A stretch of DNA of 27,136 bases from Bacteroidales bacterium (lineage in GTDB: Bacteria > Bacteroidota > Bacteroidia > Bacteroidales > WCHB1-69). Below are positions 1-7,507 of this stretch, one piece after another; position 1 is the first letter of the stretch, and every line of letters starts with the position of its first letter. The notes under the pieces were generated by a model. The model saw only the letters and a program-made list of their open reading frames with translations. It ran no database searches and had not been told where the DNA came from. Where the stretch lies: the NCBI GenBank assembly GCA_016290715.1, contig JAEEUY010000174.1:1-27136 (forward strand). The letters run 5' to 3'. The position numbers were made by a program, and so were the translations under genes.

Positions 1-137
1 GGATATTTTTCATGAATCTCGCGACTGTTGGTATTGACCACAAACTCAGGTGCCGGATAGGCATTAATGCCCAAATTACCAAAATCTTCTAATTTTTTTC
101 TTCTAATAATTTCTTGTTCAGATAATTCCATCGCCAT
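1..137 (-). CDS. lysS: Lysyl-tRNA synthetase, N-terminal fragment (cut by window edge)
   Basis: This is the first 45 codons of a minus-strand gene that runs off the left edge. It reads MAMELSEQEIIRRKKLEDFG and continues into an N-(L)GINAYPAPEFV stretch, which matches the start of class II lysyl-tRNA synthetases of Bacteroidota (LSEQEIIRR followed by a GINPYP-like segment). The enzyme charges tRNA-Lys with lysine in the cytoplasm. The catalytic motifs lie outside the window and cannot be checked. I chose the ATG at 137; a second in-frame ATG lies two codons downstream at 131. A near-consensus -7 element lies just upstream around 165-173 on the minus strand (GATATTTG). The terminator at 201-236 separates it from the lipoprotein gene upstream. 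Confidence 0.85.
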   Translation of the reverse strand, partial: MAMELSEQEIIRRKKLEDFGNLGINAYPAPEFVVNTNSREIHEKY

Positions 138-200
138 AAACTATGTATAATTTTAGGGTGCAAATATCCGACAATTTTTTTAAACTTTTACACAAGAGCA

Positions 201-236
201 AAAAAAAACGGAAGTCGGATGACTTCCGTTTTTTTT
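201..236 (-). terminator. Rho-independent terminator (symmetrical)
   Basis: A perfect 16-bp stem, 201-216 pairing with 221-236, has a GGAT loop and A8/T8 flanks, so it can end transcription in either direction. It lies 15 nt beyond the stop codon of the lipoprotein gene at 252-581, which reads toward it, and most likely ends that transcript before lysS. Confidence 0.9.
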
Positions 237-251
237 GACTAAAAGGACAGA

Positions 252-581
252 TTATCTGTTACCTTTATCACTTGTAGAAACATTGTTGATTTGTTTCGTA
301 GCTTCTTCACCACCTTTGTTGATAGCTTTCTTTGCTACATCAGTACCAACTTCTTTAGCAGTTTCTTTGATAGTCTTGTTGTCTTCTGCTTTAGCAGCAG
401 GTTTTGCTTGGTTTTCAGCAACTGCAGGTTCTTCTACAACAGCCTCACAAGCAGGAGCTTCTTCTTCAACAACAACAGCAGTATCTACTGCAGTAGTATC
501 GGTGTTTTCAGTGTCAGTGGTTTTGTTACCACAAGCAACAAACAAACCAGCAGCTAATACAACTAAAAATAATTTTTTCAT
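252..581 (-). CDS. Small low-complexity lipoprotein
   Basis: A 109-residue protein with a lipoprotein signal peptide: MKK, a hydrophobic stretch, then lipobox LFVAC with the lipidated cysteine at residue 17. The mature part is low complexity: a Thr/Asp/Glu/Val/Ala-rich segment (about 20-60) followed by a Lys/Glu/Ala amphipathic segment (about 65-100, KETAKEVGTDVAKKAINKGG) that probably forms helix. I do not recognise a family. It is probably a periplasm-facing or surface lipoprotein. The stop codon of the lipoprotein gene at 626-1123 lies 44 nt upstream, so the two may share a transcript, and both leaders carry the same ATTATTAACC-type motif. The terminator at 201-236 follows. Confidence 0.8.
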   Translation of the reverse strand: MKKLFLVVLAAGLFVACGNKTTDTENTDTTAVDTAVVVEEEAPACEAVVEEPAVAENQAKPAAKAEDNKTIKETAKEVGTDVAKKAINKGGEEATKQINNVSTSDKGNR

Positions 582-625
582 TTTGATAAATTTTATAAAT
601 TGGTTAATAATAAATTGGTTCTAAA

Positions 626-1123
626 TTATTTGGCAGGAACATAAGTTAATGTCCAAGTGTATGTGCCTTCAGCTTTGGTTACTTCGTTCGTAATATTGAT
701 AGTAACATTAACTTTCAATTCTTTTTCAGTTAAGCTAACAATCGTAGCATTTTTTTGAGTGTCGTTGAAATATTGAAGGTGCATTACTAAAGTTTTTGCA
801 GATTCATTCAAAGACCATTTTCCAAGAGAAGTTTCTTGTGCTGGATCACCTTCGCATTTTTCTTTGCCAGGATTTACATATTGATAACCATCAGATTTGA
901 ATTTGATGATATCATCTTTTTCGCAGTCATAGAAATAACCATCAAACAAGTTTGAAATTTGATTACCGTTATTCATAACATAAGCAGGAGTAGAAGTTGC
1001 TGCAGACAATGTCCAACCTTTTTCAATAGTTAACAACTCTTCCATTGTTTTTTCTTTGTTACAAGAAGTGAAAGCAAATACGCATACTAATGCGAGAGCT
1101 ACAATACTTAATACTTTTTTCAT
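626..1123 (-). CDS. Lipocalin-like hypothetical lipoprotein
   Basis: A 165-residue protein with a lipobox FTSC (cysteine 21) after a MKKVLSIVALALVC signal. The mature domain alternates short beta-like segments (GWTLSAATS, IIKFKSDGYQY, LGKWSLNESAKTLVMHLQY, IVSLTEKELKVNVTI, GTYTWTLTYVP), which is the look of the small beta-barrel, lipocalin-like lipoproteins common in Bacteroidales. That family assignment is inference. The frame is open for 18 more codons upstream (to 1177), but the extension would overlap the promoter box at 1175-1182 and would bury the signal peptide, so I start at the ATG at 1123. It lies upstream of, and probably in one operon with, the lipoprotein gene at 252-581. Confidence 0.82.
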   Translation of the reverse strand: MKKVLSIVALALVCVFAFTSCNKEKTMEELLTIEKGWTLSAATSTPAYVMNNGNQISNLFDGYFYDCEKDDIIKFKSDGYQYVNPGKEKCEGDPAQETSLGKWSLNESAKTLVMHLQYFNDTQKNATIVSLTEKELKVNVTINITNEVTKAEGTYTWTLTYVPAK

Positions 1124-1174
1124 TTTGATAAATTTTATAAGGTTAATAATAATATTGCCATAAAAATTTCGCAG

Positions 1175-1182
1175 CAAAAATA
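1175..1182 (-). promoter_or_regulatory. -7 promoter box for the lipoprotein gene at 626-1123
   Basis: TATTTTTG on the minus strand matches the Bacteroidota -7 consensus TAnnTTTG and lies about 50 nt before the ATG at 1123. I see no good -33 TTG partner. Confidence 0.5.
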
Positions 1183-1265
1183 CTATGATTTTTTAATTGT
1201 TGCGTTATATAAATGGATAATTAATTTTTTTTAACTTTTTTTTAAACAAAGAACCTGTCTTTCAG

Positions 1266-1338
1266 AGCGGCAAACGGGTCTCGAACCCGCGACCTGCAGC
1301 TTGGGAAGCTGCCGCTCTACCAACTGAGCTACTGCCGC
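1266..1338 (-). tRNA. tRNA-Gly (anticodon CCC)
   Basis: A 73-nt cloverleaf on the minus strand. The acceptor GCGGCAG pairs with TTGCCGC, the D arm is AGCTCAGTTGGTAGAGC, the anticodon loop TTCCCAA gives CCC, and the T arm is GCGGGTTCGAGACCCGT. The discriminator is U73, as expected for bacterial tRNA-Gly, and the CCA end is not encoded. It reads GGG codons. A TATTTTTG box lies at 1349-1356, directly upstream. Confidence 0.95.
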
Positions 1339-1348
1339 AAAACGAGCG

Positions 1349-1356
1349 CAAAAATA
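1349..1356 (-). promoter_or_regulatory. -7 promoter box for tRNA-Gly
   Basis: TATTTTTG on the minus strand matches TAnnTTTG and lies 10 nt from the 5' end of tRNA-Gly, a normal distance for a tRNA promoter. The -33 region is not clear. Confidence 0.55.
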
Positions 1357-1439
1357 CACCTTTTTATGATTTATCATACATTTCTTTAATAAATTTTGTT
1401 AAACTGTGAAAATAATTTACCATTATTAAAAATATAATG

Positions 1440-1447
1440 TATATTTG
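1440..1447 (+). promoter_or_regulatory. -7 promoter box for the T9SS cargo gene
   Basis: TATATTTG exactly fits TAnnTTTG and lies 43 nt upstream of the ATG at 1491. Only a weak TTTA occurs at the -33 position (about 1416-1419, 20-nt spacer). Confidence 0.5.
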
Positions 1448-1490
1448 CGGAAATATAATGAAATATTATTAACCAATAAATCAATATTTT

Positions 1491-3335
1491 ATGAAAAAAA
1501 ATTACAATTTTATTGCGGTTATTTTAATATCCGTATTGTGTTTCTTTGTAGGCACTGTTTCTGCACAAGTTTACTTGTCTGAAGATTTTTCCGGAATTAC
1601 TGCTTCCGGGAACCAACAATGTGAAGCCACACAAAACGCATGGTCAACCGATGATTTCAATGCAAGTTATTTGGGAACTGCTGGCTGGACTACTTTTAAA
1701 TTCTTCCCTGCCAATGGGAAAGTAAAATTAGGAACCGGTTCTGCACAAGGATGGCTTCAAACTCCTCCCACCGATTGCTCTGCCAATAATGGTGAATTTC
1801 GCGTTCGCTTTGATGCCAAAGCATGGAACAAATCCGGAGAATCTTCCAAATTGTACATTTGCTTGAATCTTCCTGAAAATACGGCAGCCATTTTTAATAA
1901 TAGTACAGAATGGCGCGACTATATCGTTGACTCTGTAGAAAATTTACCTGTTTATAGTAATACGGAAGAATGTACCATGGCCTCTTTCACCGTGTATTTA
2001 ACAGGCGGTTCCACCGATACAAAAGTCGCTTTCGTAGCGGAAAAAGCCACTAACTCCCGTTTTTATTTGGACAATATTTATATTGAGTCAGCCAATATTC
2101 CTGATATCAATATTAGCGGTAACAGTGAAATCAGAACCCTTGTTAACACACCTGCCACCACTACTTTAACCGTTACTGGCCATAATCTCAATGCTTCCGG
2201 CACTACAAGTGTATCAATTGAAGGCCCTGGATTTTCTGTTTCCCCTGCCACTTTGAACAATAGCGATTTGATGAATGGCGTAGGTGCTGATATTACAGTT
2301 ACATTCCAAGGAACTACTGGCGGCGAATTTAACGGATCTCTTATTTTATCCAACGAAGATGCGATGAAAACAATGATGATCACCGCTACCTGCTTTAGCT
2401 ATACCGAAGTTGCTACCATCGCTGAATTAAGAGAAAAAATCGATTGGAGTGATGTGAATGCTAACGCCCCTGATTCCGTTATTTACAGATATACCGGAGA
2501 AGCCATCGTTACCGCTGCCGATTCTTACAACAATCAAAAAATGATTCAGGATGCAACAGGAGCCATCTTTATTTACGACAGATATGCCAATATTACCACT
2601 TCTTTAGCTATTGGAGATAAAGTTTCCGGAATTATTGGAACTTTAACCAATTATTATGGTTACCTTGAATTTTGTCCTGTAGCCGATGTGGAAAACAAAA
2701 TCTCAAGTTACAATGATGTGGATGCACTTTCTATCACCGTAGCCCAATTAAACGATTTCAATTTTATGAGCCAACATCAATCGGAATTAGTCGCTCTGCA
2801 AGGGTCCACTTTCGTTTCTGCAGGTACTTTTGTTACGGGTAACTACGCTGAAAGATTGGTTATCTCTCAAGATGGCGCTGTGGATACTGCTATCTATACT
2901 TATTTCCGCAACAATGTAGATTACATTGGCTCTACCATTCCTTCTGGCTGCTTGGATATTGTGGGCGTTAACTACTTCACTTCTGTAAAAGTGGATAATT
3001 CCTGTCAAGGGAATACTTGCGCACGCTACCCCACCCGTTATTATGTGATTCCACGTAGTAGCTATGATTTCATCCCTTGCACAGGTGTTGCTGAAAATGA
3101 AATGAATACGGTAAAAGTTTATCCTAATCCTACCAATAACACCGTTACCGTTGAATTAAACGAAAACGCCACTCATATTTATATTTATGACGTATTCGGA
3201 AAATTAGTTGACTCGCACAGTGCCAATATGGGTGTGAACACCATCTCTTTGGATAATGTTACTACGGGCGTTTATTTCTTGAGAATTTTCAATAACAACG
3301 AATTGATTGGAACTACCAAAGTTGTTAAAAAATAA
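1491..3335 (+). CDS. Secreted T9SS cargo protein with C-terminal sorting domain
   Basis: A 614-residue exported protein. The signal peptide is residues 1-25 (MKKNYNFIAVILISVLCFF..VSA, then QVYL). The N-terminal part (about 28-200, EDFSG...GWTTFKF...FRVRFDAKAW...FYLDNIYIE) looks like the jelly-roll choice-of-anchor J type domain of Bacteroidota surface proteins. Next comes an Ig-like domain (about 205-300). The middle (about 305-530, ATIAELREK...IQDATGAIFIYD...GDKVSGIIG) resembles the DUF5689/OB-fold modules of such proteins. The last 80 residues (VKVYPNPTNNTVTVEL...IYDVFGKLV...GVYFLRI...KVVKK) are a classic type A Por-secretion sorting domain, which is cleaved after export through the outer membrane. 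I see no catalytic motif, so a binding or adhesive role is more likely than an enzymatic one; that is inference. It stands alone, between its own promoter box and a terminator. Confidence 0.85.
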   Translation: MKKNYNFIAVILISVLCFFVGTVSAQVYLSEDFSGITASGNQQCEATQNAWSTDDFNASYLGTAGWTTFKFFPANGKVKLGTGSAQGWLQTPPTDCSANNGEFRVRFDAKAWNKSGESSKLYICLNLPENTAAIFNNSTEWRDYIVDSVENLPVYSNTEECTMASFTVYLTGGSTDTKVAFVAEKATNSRFYLDNIYIESANIPDINISGNSEIRTLVNTPATTTLTVTGHNLNASGTTSVSIEGPGFSVSPATLNNSDLMNGVGADITVTFQGTTGGEFNGSLILSNEDAMKTMMITATCFSYTEVATIAELREKIDWSDVNANAPDSVIYRYTGEAIVTAADSYNNQKMIQDATGAIFIYDRYANITTSLAIGDKVSGIIGTLTNYYGYLEFCPVADVENKISSYNDVDALSITVAQLNDFNFMSQHQSELVALQGSTFVSAGTFVTGNYAERLVISQDGAVDTAIYTYFRNNVDYIGSTIPSGCLDIVGVNYFTSVKVDNSCQGNTCARYPTRYYVIPRSSYDFIPCTGVAENEMNTVKVYPNPTNNTVTVELNENATHIYIYDVFGKLVDSHSANMGVNTISLDNVTTGVYFLRIFNNNELIGTTKVVKK

Positions 3336-3351
3336 TCCTTATACTTATTTG

Positions 3352-3388
3352 CAATAAAAAAGGCGACTTCCGGTCGCCTTTTTTATTG
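3352..3388. terminator. Bidirectional terminator between convergent genes
   Basis: A perfect 16-bp stem, 3352-3367 with 3373-3388, has a TTCCG loop, a GGCGAC/GTCGCC core and A6/T6 flanks. It follows the T9SS cargo gene on the plus strand and pnuC on the minus strand and can serve both. Confidence 0.92.
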
Positions 3389-3405
3389 TCTTCCTTTTCC
3401 CCACC

Positions 3406-4002
3406 TCATTCGTCCTCTTGCTGTAACATTTTCTTTTTCCAATGATAATATCCTAATACAGAACCCACCGAATAAACCAAAGTCAGGATGGCCGTAGGAT
3501 ACAAGCCTTTGGTAACGTATAAAATAGTGGAAACCACATTCACTACAAACCACAAAAACCAATGTTCGATCTGTTTCTGTGCCATCAACCACATGGCAAT
3601 AATACTCAACGCCGTCGTAAAAGAATCCCCTATCGGAGAAGCACTACTCGGCAGATGCGTCAACACAAACCAAATGAGTGCCCAACAGAGTCCGAATAAA
3701 ACTCCCAAAATTGGAATTTGACGCACTTTCCAATGTGTAATGCGATTTTTATTCTGATTATCAGATACTTGTGTCGTTTTTTCTTTTCTCAGCCACACAA
3801 TCAACCCATACGTGTTGGCGAACAAATAATAGGCATAAATGGCAAAATCCGCGTAAAAATGCGCGGATAGAAATATATATATGTAAAATAACGACATGAG
3901 AATGCCCACATACCATAATGCGATATGGGCTTTGTACTCCAAACAAAAATAGGTCAACCCGATAGTCGCCCCGATAATCTCAATCAACAAGTCCAAGTCC
4001 AT
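3406..4002 (-). CDS. pnuC: Nicotinamide riboside transporter PnuC
   Basis: A 198-residue inner-membrane protein with about seven hydrophobic segments and the PnuC hallmarks: a PIGDSFTTALSIIAMWLMAQ segment around residues 123-142, followed by IEHWFLWFVVNVVS with the HWxxW pair (W148, W151) and N155, where PnuC proteins bind nicotinamide riboside. Family knowledge: it takes up nicotinamide riboside for NAD salvage by facilitated diffusion; relatives take up thiamine (PnuT), and I cannot exclude that substrate from sequence alone. Its ATG overlaps the stop of the nucleotide-sugar dehydrogenase by one base (TAATG, 4000-4004), so the two are translationally coupled. The terminator at 3352-3388 ends the transcript. 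Confidence 0.88.
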   Translation of the reverse strand: MDLDLLIEIIGATIGLTYFCLEYKAHIALWYVGILMSLFYIYIFLSAHFYADFAIYAYYLFANTYGLIVWLRKEKTTQVSDNQNKNRITHWKVRQIPILGVLFGLCWALIWFVLTHLPSSASPIGDSFTTALSIIAMWLMAQKQIEHWFLWFVVNVVSTILYVTKGLYPTAILTLVYSVGSVLGYYHWKKKMLQQEDE

Positions 4003-5288
4003 TACAAGCGTCCGTCTATTTCATTTTTGTCCAGTACACTTTTCACGTCATAAACCACACCATTCTCGCATTTTAGAAATTCGCGAACACGGGAGTGTCT
4101 AAATTCTGCGTGAGCAACAGCAAGGATAACCACGTCATACTTTCCTCTCAACGAGTCCAGATTTTGCGTGGTAACATCCACGTGATATTCACTCTTCACA
4201 TGTGCTGCATCAGCCCACGGATCATAAATAGTGATATTTTGAGTGTATTCCGATAAAGTGGAATAGATATCGATCACGCGTGTATTGCGAATATCGGGAC
4301 AATTTTCTTTGAATGTAAATCCCAAAATCAATATTTTGGCATCTTTCACCAAGATACCCTTTTTGTTCATCAACTTGATAACGCGATTAGCCACATAATC
4401 GCCCATCCCGTCATTCAGACGGCGGGCAGCAGACATGACGCGCGGCAACACGCCATACACTTGTGCTTTCTGTATCAAATAATAAGGATCCACACTGATG
4501 CAATGCCCTCCCACTAATCCGGGTTGTAATTTGATAAAGTTCCATTTGGAAGAAGCGGCTTCAATCACATCGTGGGTATCAATTCCCATCACATTGAATA
4601 TTTTTGCCAATTCATTCATAAAAGCAATATTCACGTCGCGTTGTGAATTTTCGATAATCTTCGATGCTTCTGCCACTTTGATTGAACTCGCTTTATGCGT
4701 TCCGTTCACCAAAACAGAATTGTACAATTCATCTACAAAATCTGCCACTTCCGGCGTGGAACCGGAAGTAACTTTTTTGATTTTTTCCACCGTGTGTTCC
4801 TTGTCGCCGGGGTTGATTCTTTCAGGGGAATAGCCGGCGTAAAAGTCGGCATTAAATTTCAGCCCCGATACTTTTTCCACCATCGGCAGGCACTCTTCTT
4901 CGGTAACGCCTGGATATACCGTGGATTCATAAATCACCACATCATCCTTAGCAATCACCTTGCCCACTGTTTCACTTGCACTGAGCAATGGCGAAAGATC
5001 GGGGTGATTGTTATGGTCAACGGGAGTAGGAACAGCGACGATATACACATTACAATTCCTGATATCCTCAAGGTTGCTGGTGCAAACAAATCCGTGGGCA
5101 ATAGCTGCTTGCAACAAATGGTCATCCACCTCTTTGGTTGCATCGTGCCCTGCCATCAACTCTTGAACCCGATAGCTATTCTTATCGAACCCGATAGTTT
5201 TATATTTGGTAGAAAAGAGGCGTGCCAATGGGAGCCCCACATACCCCAGCCCGATAACGGCGATAGATATTTTGGTATGGTCAATCAT
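4002..5288 (-). CDS. UDP-sugar 6-dehydrogenase (TviB/WbpO type)
   Basis: A 428-residue cytosolic enzyme of the UDP-glucose/GDP-mannose dehydrogenase family. It oxidises the C6 of a UDP-hexose (UDP-GlcNAc or UDP-GalNAc in the closest-looking subgroup) to a uronic acid in two NAD-dependent steps, feeding capsule, O-antigen or exopolysaccharide synthesis. Visible marks: Rossmann motif GLGYVG at 13-18, VAVPTPV at 84-90, YSPERINPGD at 153-162, K210 and N214 in EASKIIENSQRDVN, the catalytic cysteine 263 in GGHCISVDPYYL, and a C-terminal UDP-binding domain starting about residue 316 (ILILGFTFKENCPDIRNTR). Length is normal for the family. The exact sugar is not decided by sequence. It heads a two-gene unit with pnuC; no other polysaccharide genes are adjacent. 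Confidence 0.88.
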   Translation of the reverse strand: MIDHTKISIAVIGLGYVGLPLARLFSTKYKTIGFDKNSYRVQELMAGHDATKEVDDHLLQAAIAHGFVCTSNLEDIRNCNVYIVAVPTPVDHNNHPDLSPLLSASETVGKVIAKDDVVIYESTVYPGVTEEECLPMVEKVSGLKFNADFYAGYSPERINPGDKEHTVEKIKKVTSGSTPEVADFVDELYNSVLVNGTHKASSIKVAEASKIIENSQRDVNIAFMNELAKIFNVMGIDTHDVIEAASSKWNFIKLQPGLVGGHCISVDPYYLIQKAQVYGVLPRVMSAARRLNDGMGDYVANRVIKLMNKKGILVKDAKILILGFTFKENCPDIRNTRVIDIYSTLSEYTQNITIYDPWADAAHVKSEYHVDVTTQNLDSLRGKYDVVILAVAHAEFRHSRVREFLKCENGVVYDVKSVLDKNEIDGRL

Positions 5289-5312
5289 AAAATAATATCT
5301 TTAAAGAAGTTG

Positions 5313-5320
5313 CAAAAATA
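5313..5320 (-). promoter_or_regulatory. -7 promoter box for the sugar dehydrogenase-pnuC pair
   Basis: TATTTTTG on the minus strand fits TAnnTTTG and lies 24 nt before the ATG at 5288. No clear -33 TTG. Confidence 0.5.
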
Positions 5321-5342
5321 GTATTTTTTCACCATTTGGTAT

Positions 5343-5369
5343 AAAAAAAGGCGGTCGAAAAACCGCCTT
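5343..5369 (-). terminator. Rho-independent terminator of the exb operon
   Basis: The stem AAGGCGGT (5348-5355) pairs with ACCGCCTT (5362-5369), with a 6-nt loop. On the minus strand a T7 run (5343-5349) begins in the base of the stem. It lies 18 nt after the stop of the last exbD gene. Confidence 0.9.
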
Positions 5370-5387
5370 AGGTGCTATAAAAAACGC

Positions 5388-5888
5388 TTATTTCCCTTCT
5401 TTTTTATCCTTTTTGGTAGAATAATTGATTTTTAAAGCGTTATTTTGACGTAATTCTTGTTTTAAAATATTGACATAACGCATTTTAACGTCGGAGTCAA
5501 TTTTTAAAGAGTAGGTAATTGCATTGGGATCTTTATCTTTTTCAGCACAAGCGGCTCTTTCTTCTTCAATAAAGCCTTTGATATCCACTTTCATATCCTC
5601 GCTACGGGTTCTTGCGAACTTGTCATTCAACTGAATAGAGACCACCTCATCTATAGCCGGAATCCCTTGTTTTTTAGGCTCTCCCATATAAATGGTAGCC
5701 ACAGACGATTTTTTCTCCAACTTTTGATATTCCGAAGCTTTAGGCGGAGTGAATTTCACTTGTGAATCACTTTCTCTCATGGTAGTGATTACCATAAAGA
5801 AGAAGAGAAACATGAAGATAATATCCGACATAGAACCGGTATTAATTTCCGGAACTTCTTTTTTGCCTTCTTTTCTAAAACGAGCCAT
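5388..5888 (-). CDS. exbD: ExbD/TolR-family protein (second copy)
   Basis: A 166-residue ExbD/TolR protein: a short cytoplasmic N-terminus rich in basic residues, then EINTGSMSDIIFMFLFFFMV with the conserved membrane aspartate at residue 22, one transmembrane helix (about 21-38) and a periplasmic domain. The family forms the rotor/peptidoglycan-contacting part of the ExbB-ExbD or TolQ-TolR proton motors, coupling proton motive force to TonB or Tol. Its periplasmic domain ends DSDVKMRYVNILKQELRQNN, like the usual ExbD periplasmic fold, and then a Lys-rich tail. It is last in the operon, 18 nt after the other exbD, which suggests a heteromeric ExbD pair, as in other Bacteroidota. Confidence 0.88.
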   Translation of the reverse strand: MARFRKEGKKEVPEINTGSMSDIIFMFLFFFMVITTMRESDSQVKFTPPKASEYQKLEKKSSVATIYMGEPKKQGIPAIDEVVSIQLNDKFARTRSEDMKVDIKGFIEEERAACAEKDKDPNAITYSLKIDSDVKMRYVNILKQELRQNNALKINYSTKKDKKEGK

Positions 5889-5906
5889 AATATTTAAAGT
5901 TTTGTT

Positions 5907-6491
5907 TTAGTTCGCAGAACTTGCCTCTGAGATATTGATTGGAATAGCCTCTTGAATGGCTTTCTTTTCCTCAGGGTCCAATTTGTCCATTTTTTGGCCA
6001 AAGTAATTCAACGCCGCTTCATCGCGTAATTCATTCACGGCCTTTTGCAATTCGTTTTGGACAAGTATATAAGTTTCAAAAGTGGTATTATTGTCATTGG
6101 TTAAGGAGATAACACCACGGGAAACTTCGTATGCGCCTAAATTGTCAATTTGCTTAACGAATTTCTCGGGTAAGTTAGGATCATTTTTGGGATTAGCCAA
6201 AAATTCCTTCGCTTTATCCTTCAATTCAGTGGCAATTTTTTTCTTTTCGATAACATATTGCTCACCTTTGGCAGTAACCAACACATCATTATTGCGGTTT
6301 ACCAGGATGGTCATAATGTTACGTTGACGGATATCTTCTTCTTGCTTTTGTTGTTCTGTTGACGGCTTGGGCAACAAACGGGGAATACCTTGTTCGTTGG
6401 TAATAGAAGAGGTCAACAAGAAGAACGTAAGAAGCAAGAAAGAGATGTCAGCCATTGCTCCTGTATTGATTGATGGGACTTTTCTTGCCAT
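5907..6491 (-). CDS. exbD: ExbD/TolR-family protein (first copy)
   Basis: A 194-residue ExbD/TolR protein. The start MARKVPSINTGAMADISFLL carries the conserved membrane aspartate at residue 15, followed by a single transmembrane helix (about 13-30). The periplasmic part is long for the family (E. coli ExbD is 141 residues), with a Gln/Glu/Lys-rich helical stretch after the membrane (about 38-55), an apparent insertion around 75-130, and the tail ETYILVQNELQKAVNELRDE near 145-165. It follows the 323-residue membrane protein by 2 nt and precedes the second exbD by 18 nt, so all four genes are translated from one message. Confidence 0.88.
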   Translation of the reverse strand: MARKVPSINTGAMADISFLLLTFFLLTSSITNEQGIPRLLPKPSTEQQKQEEDIRQRNIMTILVNRNNDVLVTAKGEQYVIEKKKIATELKDKAKEFLANPKNDPNLPEKFVKQIDNLGAYEVSRGVISLTNDNNTTFETYILVQNELQKAVNELRDEAALNYFGQKMDKLDPEEKKAIQEAIPINISEASSAN

Positions 6492-6493
6492 AA

Positions 6494-7465
6494 CTATACC
6501 TTTTTAAGTGATCTTTTGGTACGAATTGCGTTCACAATAGGAGAAACGATAATCGCCAAAATTGCAATAAAGAAAACAGTATAACACGTGTAGCATCCTG
6601 CTTCAATTGCTCTTGCTGTTTCAGGAGTAATTTGCAATTTAATAAACACATCGCTCAATTCAGGAGAAGCAATTGCGTATGAAATACCGAATATAGCCAA
6701 CAGAGCCAAAATACCGAGCAGCCCCTTGTAAGAAGTTTTGAAATTGGTAACTACATTAATCAAAGCGAAAACCACCATAGCGCCAAGGGTGATGGCCAAT
6801 AAAATGTAAAACAAGAAAACAGCAGGATCGAACAACTTGCCACTCATCGTTTGGAAGTTGTTGATATCGTTTTGCAAAAGTTGCAGTTCTTCTGCTTTTT
6901 TATCTTTAGAATTATATTCTGAAATGGCAACCAAATTATCTTGAACCGTTTTCAATGAGTTGCGCAATTCTTCTTTTTTGAGATAATTTTGACGCGTTAC
7001 ATTATAGTTTTGTTCCAGAGAGATAAGATAGGTTGTCAAATCTTCATAACTATTAATAGAGGCAAATTCTTGCTCATATTGGTGGGTTGTATCAAAAACA
7101 ACCAAAGCCTCTTGAACATTCCCTGGATAATGAGCTTTAAACTCTTCAAAATTGTCAGCATTCAAGGCTTGCAAGGTAGCCACGTAATCATAGAAGTTTT
7201 CTTTTACTTTCTTTTCAGCTCTTAATTCGTCATCTAAAGTAGCGTAAAAGTTTTGAGATTGTTCCACACACTCTGCAAGATTTTCTGGAGTTGCATTTAC
7301 CACCTGATTTAATACTTCTTGCCCTTGCTGATTGGCATGAAGTACACAAACAGCTTTATATTGGGTAACCTTTTCGTCATCAAACTTGGCGGCGAAGATT
7401 ACTGCCAAAATACACGCTGTTATGGCAATCGCAAATACAACAATATTTATTATTTTTCTATACAT
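6494..7465 (-). CDS. Four-helix membrane protein with periplasmic coiled coil, ExbB/D-associated
   Basis: A 323-residue protein I cannot name. Visible parts: an N-terminal transmembrane helix (about 7-26), a long, mostly helical segment rich in Glu, Lys, Gln and Asn (about 30-205, with coiled-coil-like runs such as KKEELRNSLKTVQDNL and KAEELQLLQNDINNF), then three transmembrane helices (about 214-238, 248-266, 291-312) and a basic C-terminus. Cysteines 40 and 66 in the predicted periplasmic part could pair. It lies between exbB (42 nt) and exbD1 (2 nt), so it is almost certainly part of the same proton-driven machine. Bacteroidota exb operons often hold an uncharacterised membrane protein at this position; this one seems large. 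Its role, for example as a scaffold or TonB/TolA-like linker, is inference. Confidence 0.75.
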   Translation of the reverse strand: MYRKIINIVVFAIAITACILAVIFAAKFDDEKVTQYKAVCVLHANQQGQEVLNQVVNATPENLAECVEQSQNFYATLDDELRAEKKVKENFYDYVATLQALNADNFEEFKAHYPGNVQEALVVFDTTHQYEQEFASINSYEDLTTYLISLEQNYNVTRQNYLKKEELRNSLKTVQDNLVAISEYNSKDKKAEELQLLQNDINNFQTMSGKLFDPAVFLFYILLAITLGAMVVFALINVVTNFKTSYKGLLGILALLAIFGISYAIASPELSDVFIKLQITPETARAIEAGCYTCYTVFFIAILAIIVSPIVNAIRTKRSLKKV

Positions 7466-7507
7466 AATTCAAATTTTTATGATTTATAATGAATCCTCAA
7501 TTATAAA

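Noticed and set aside
235..624. Plus-strand 129-codon open frame
   Set aside because: It is the antisense of the lipoprotein gene at 252-581, Ser/Thr/Val-rich only because it mirrors Ala/Thr/Glu codons; the minus strand has a lipobox and terminator.
1124..1177. 18-codon N-terminal extension of the lipoprotein at 626-1123
   Set aside because: It would displace the MKK signal peptide start and overlaps the -7 box at 1175-1182.
4747..4769. Hairpin with an 8-bp stem followed by T runs, like a plus-strand terminator
   Set aside because: It lies inside the sugar dehydrogenase gene, antisense to it, with no plus-strand transcript to end. It is best explained as chance within coding sequence.
5289..5342. 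Possible NAD-sensing riboswitch for the pnuC unit
   Set aside because: The leader is short and AT-rich, with no structure resembling the known NAD riboswitches.
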